Below the pieces are notes generated by a model that saw only the letters and a list, made by a program, of their open reading frames with translations, ran no database searches and had not been told where the DNA came from. Position numbers and translations under genes: made by a program. A stretch of 64,000 nucleotides of DNA from Candidatus Borrarchaeum weybense (GTDB taxonomy: Archaea > Asgardarchaeota > Sifarchaeia > Borrarchaeales > Borrarchaeaceae): assembly GCA_019057385.1 (NCBI GenBank), contig JAHQJS010000006.1, forward strand, positions 1-64,000, written 5' to 3'. Positions 62,184-64,000 of the stretch are shown piece after piece; the first letter of the stretch is position 1, and the number at the start of each line of letters is the position of its first letter.

Positions 62184-63191
62184 ATGATAAATGAATCAAA
62201 AATCAGTGTAGTAATGTCGGTCTTCAACGGAGAAAAATATCTTGGTGAAGCTGTTGATAGCATCCTAAATCAAACCTTCAAAGATTTTGAATTCATTGTC
62301 ATAAATGATGGCTCTACCGATGGCACACGAGAGATTCTTGAGTCATATAATGATTCACGTATTGTTTTAATTCACCAAGAAAACATAGGGTTAACAAAAT
62401 CCTTAAATAAAGGGATCGCACTGGCAAAAGGAGAATATATTGCACGCCAGGATGCCGATGATATTTCAATGCCCGAAAGACTTGAAAAACAGATCGAATT
62501 CTTAGAAAATCATAAAAATATTGTTCTCCTTGGCACTGCAATAAAATGTATTGACATTAATGGAGTTCATCTCAAAACAGTTAAATACCCACATGACTAT
62601 ACTTCCATCCGGAAGGCCATAAATCGATTTAATTGCTTTTATCATGGTTCAGTAATTTTTAAACGGCACTGTTTTCTTGAACTAGGAGGTTATCGGGAAT
62701 TTTTCATAAAATCACAAGATTACGACTTGTGGCTGAGGTTTGTAGAAAAATTTGAGGCTGCAAATTTATCACTTCCTCTATATAAATACCGTTTCAGCCG
62801 CACTTCTTTTGCGTTTAATAACCTTGTTTCCAAAAAAAGAATGGCAAAATTCGCAAGACAATTGAATAACACAAGAAAGAGTGAGGTTAATAAGCAAAGT
62901 CTCATTCAAGATTTAAAGATTTTTTTTAAATCTCCATTATCATTAGCAGAAAAAAAAGATATACTTCAAATCTACAATCACTGGGCTGAATTGTTGTTAG
63001 TAAATAATATTAAAAAAGAAGCCTTTCTACTGCTTGATGACTCTTTTGAAAATCTCCCTTCTTACCTATACAAATTTCTCTTTAGAATTGTTAAGTTTAC
63101 TCGCTCATCGTTTCTCCTCAGGATGCTTATAAAATTGATTAAAATGTTTTTGATATTGCCAACTCCAAGTTTTTACATATATCTTGTCTAA
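62184..63191 (+). CDS. GT2 glycosyltransferase
   Basis: The protein has 335 residues. ISVVMSVFNGEKYLGEAVDSILNQTFKDFEFIVINDGSTDGT is the GT2 opening; IARQDADDISMPERLEKQIEF holds the DxD (DAD) metal motif, and HGSVIFKRHCFLELGGYRE and SQDYDLWLRF (the ED-like catalytic area) follow. The C-terminal 120 residues are helical and hydrophobic near the end. It inverts configuration and uses a nucleotide sugar. Single gene, convergent with the methyltransferase at the right edge. Confidence 0.92.
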   Translation: MINESKISVVMSVFNGEKYLGEAVDSILNQTFKDFEFIVINDGSTDGTREILESYNDSRIVLIHQENIGLTKSLNKGIALAKGEYIARQDADDISMPERLEKQIEFLENHKNIVLLGTAIKCIDINGVHLKTVKYPHDYTSIRKAINRFNCFYHGSVIFKRHCFLELGGYREFFIKSQDYDLWLRFVEKFEAANLSLPLYKYRFSRTSFAFNNLVSKKRMAKFARQLNNTRKSEVNKQSLIQDLKIFFKSPLSLAEKKDILQIYNHWAELLLVNNIKKEAFLLLDDSFENLPSYLYKFLFRIVKFTRSSFLLRMLIKLIKMFLILPTPSFYIYLV

Positions 63192-63229
63192 AGATACCTA
63201 GAATTCATGGGGGTTGTTCGGATGTGTAG

Positions 63230-64000
63230 TTAGTCGAACAATTCCTGTTTAGGGTAAGAATGAATAACGCAAGTATATAATGTGGCTCTACTAAATTTAA
63301 TCTTTTTCGCCTGAAAGTCTCTCTTTATTGCTATGCTTAAATCTCGATTATATGAACGTAAATCAAATTTTCTCTGCTTTAAATGTAAAAAATCCCTATG
63401 AAGGTCAAAAAAGTATTTATGGTGTACAGCATTACAGCTTTTACCTCCGAGAACAAACGTATAACAATTAGAAAAATCTGAATATAATGAGAGCATTCTG
63501 TTAATAGCCTGAAGAGTGTATTGTCGATAACCATGAACTCCATATGATCTTAAGGCCGATACAGGAGGTACAATGTGGATTTGTATGCAGGTATTATGAT
63601 TACGTTTTATTGAATCTCTTAATATAGCAAATAATTGAAGATCATTTCTATAGTGTTCTAAAAAGAAATTACTAATGATTAAATTTGTTTTTTTTGGTAT
63701 CTGTTTAATATTTTCAACATTGGCATTGATGACATTAAAACGAGAGTCTACTGCTCTCAATTTCTCCCATACCGCATAATTTTCCTCATATCCATTGTCG
63801 ATTCCAACATATTGTGAAACCTTTTGCGTCAAATTATCAATCCACTTAAAAAGTAAGCCATTTCCGCAACCTAGTTCAAGGACATGGAGACTGTCAAGCT
63901 CTGTCACAACTTTTTCCCAAGGGAAATAATTCAAAAAAAATCTAGCCATAAGACGCATAGGCGATGCGCGATCTACTTTCTTCTTTGACGGGTATTCATA
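63230..64000 (-). CDS. SAM-dependent methyltransferase, possibly running past the right edge
   Basis: The frame stays open from 63230 to the end of the window; ATG 63958 would give 242 residues, but the codons before it (YEYPSKKKVDRASP) are also open, so the true start may lie outside. Motif I is VLELGCGNGLLFKWI; YVGIDNGYEENY and ISNFFLEHYRNDLQ follow. Unlike the other methyltransferases here, the C-terminal part carries HIVPPVSALRSYGVHGYRQYT, found in methyltransferases that modify sugars. Last gene visible in the island. Confidence 0.75.
   Translation of the reverse strand, partial: YEYPSKKKVDRASPMRLMARFFLNYFPWEKVVTELDSLHVLELGCGNGLLFKWIDNLTQKVSQYVGIDNGYEENYAVWEKLRAVDSRFNVINANVENIKQIPKKTNLIISNFFLEHYRNDLQLFAILRDSIKRNHNTCIQIHIVPPVSALRSYGVHGYRQYTLQAINRMLSLYSDFSNCYTFVLGGKSCNAVHHKYFFDLHRDFLHLKQRKFDLRSYNRDLSIAIKRDFQAKKIKFSRATLYTCVIHSYPKQELFD

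Noticed and set aside
17372..64000. CRISPR array or toxin-antitoxin module in the glycan island
   Set aside because: I saw no regularly spaced direct repeats and no small paired genes with toxin-like motifs.

Overview
This window comes from an AT-rich archaeal chromosome. The evidence is: tetrahydromethanopterin-linked C1 enzymes (Mch, FwdC, Ftr), a HypD hydrogenase-maturation protein, a CooT-like nickel protein, a COG2524-type HTH-CBS regulator, TATA-like promoters, short GGTGA/GAGGTG ribosome-binding sites, and many TTG and GTG starts. Two tandem longin-like proteins point to a lineage with such folds (Asgard, Bathyarchaeia and some others), but I cannot name the taxon from the sequence alone. 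No rRNA, tRNA or CRISPR array was seen.

Region 1 (1-17.4 kb) is mostly housekeeping and C1/energy metabolism. It begins with the right end of an IS200/IS605-type element. Next come an ATP-cone/Mrr-like nuclease gene, a CooT-like gene, an unannotated Cys-rich micro-ORF, purB, and the mch-fwdC pair. A frameshifted TnpB-related gene and a probable structured RNA lie between fwdC and the divergent ftr gene, followed by the HTH-CBS regulator. A leftward group (11374-9850) encodes two micro-proteins and two longin-like paralogues. It diverges from an AAA+/winged-helix ATPase across a 500-bp AT-rich gap holding a perfect 12-2-12 palindrome and helically phased ATGSASTT(T) repeats. A degenerate AlkP-like protein, a CARDB surface protein and hypD complete the region.

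Region 2 (17.4-64 kb, continuing past the window) is a very large surface-polysaccharide / protein-glycosylation island. It starts with a UDP-GlcNAc 2-epimerase and holds about ten GT-B (GT4-like) glycosyltransferases, a GT2, a DxD GT-A-like protein, four intact and one decayed polytopic GT-C-like proteins, and seven SAM methyltransferases. It also holds a polysaccharide deacetylase, a B12-binding radical SAM protein, an ATP-grasp ligase, a GNAT, an acyl-CoA ligase, a GH43/GH130-like propeller, two (alpha/alpha)-toroid-like proteins, and three possible export routes: a Wzx-type flippase, a UPF0104/AglD-type protein and a Wzm/Wzt-type ABC transporter. Gene orientation switches often and remnants are present, as expected for a fast-evolving surface locus.

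The most unusual signals are: (i) dispersed solo IS605-like right-end/omegaRNA-like hairpins without an adjacent TnpB (1-163, 1061-1092, 27425-27594, 42899-42938), two of them 33/40 identical, one sitting inside a dead membrane-protein gene and one exactly between two convergent genes; (ii) the phased repeats and palindrome beside the AAA+ ATPase; (iii) an apparent ATT start codon behind a strong Shine-Dalgarno at 38013; (iv) a structured RNA candidate at 7451-7569; (v) micro-ORFs at 1664-1813 and 11228-11374.
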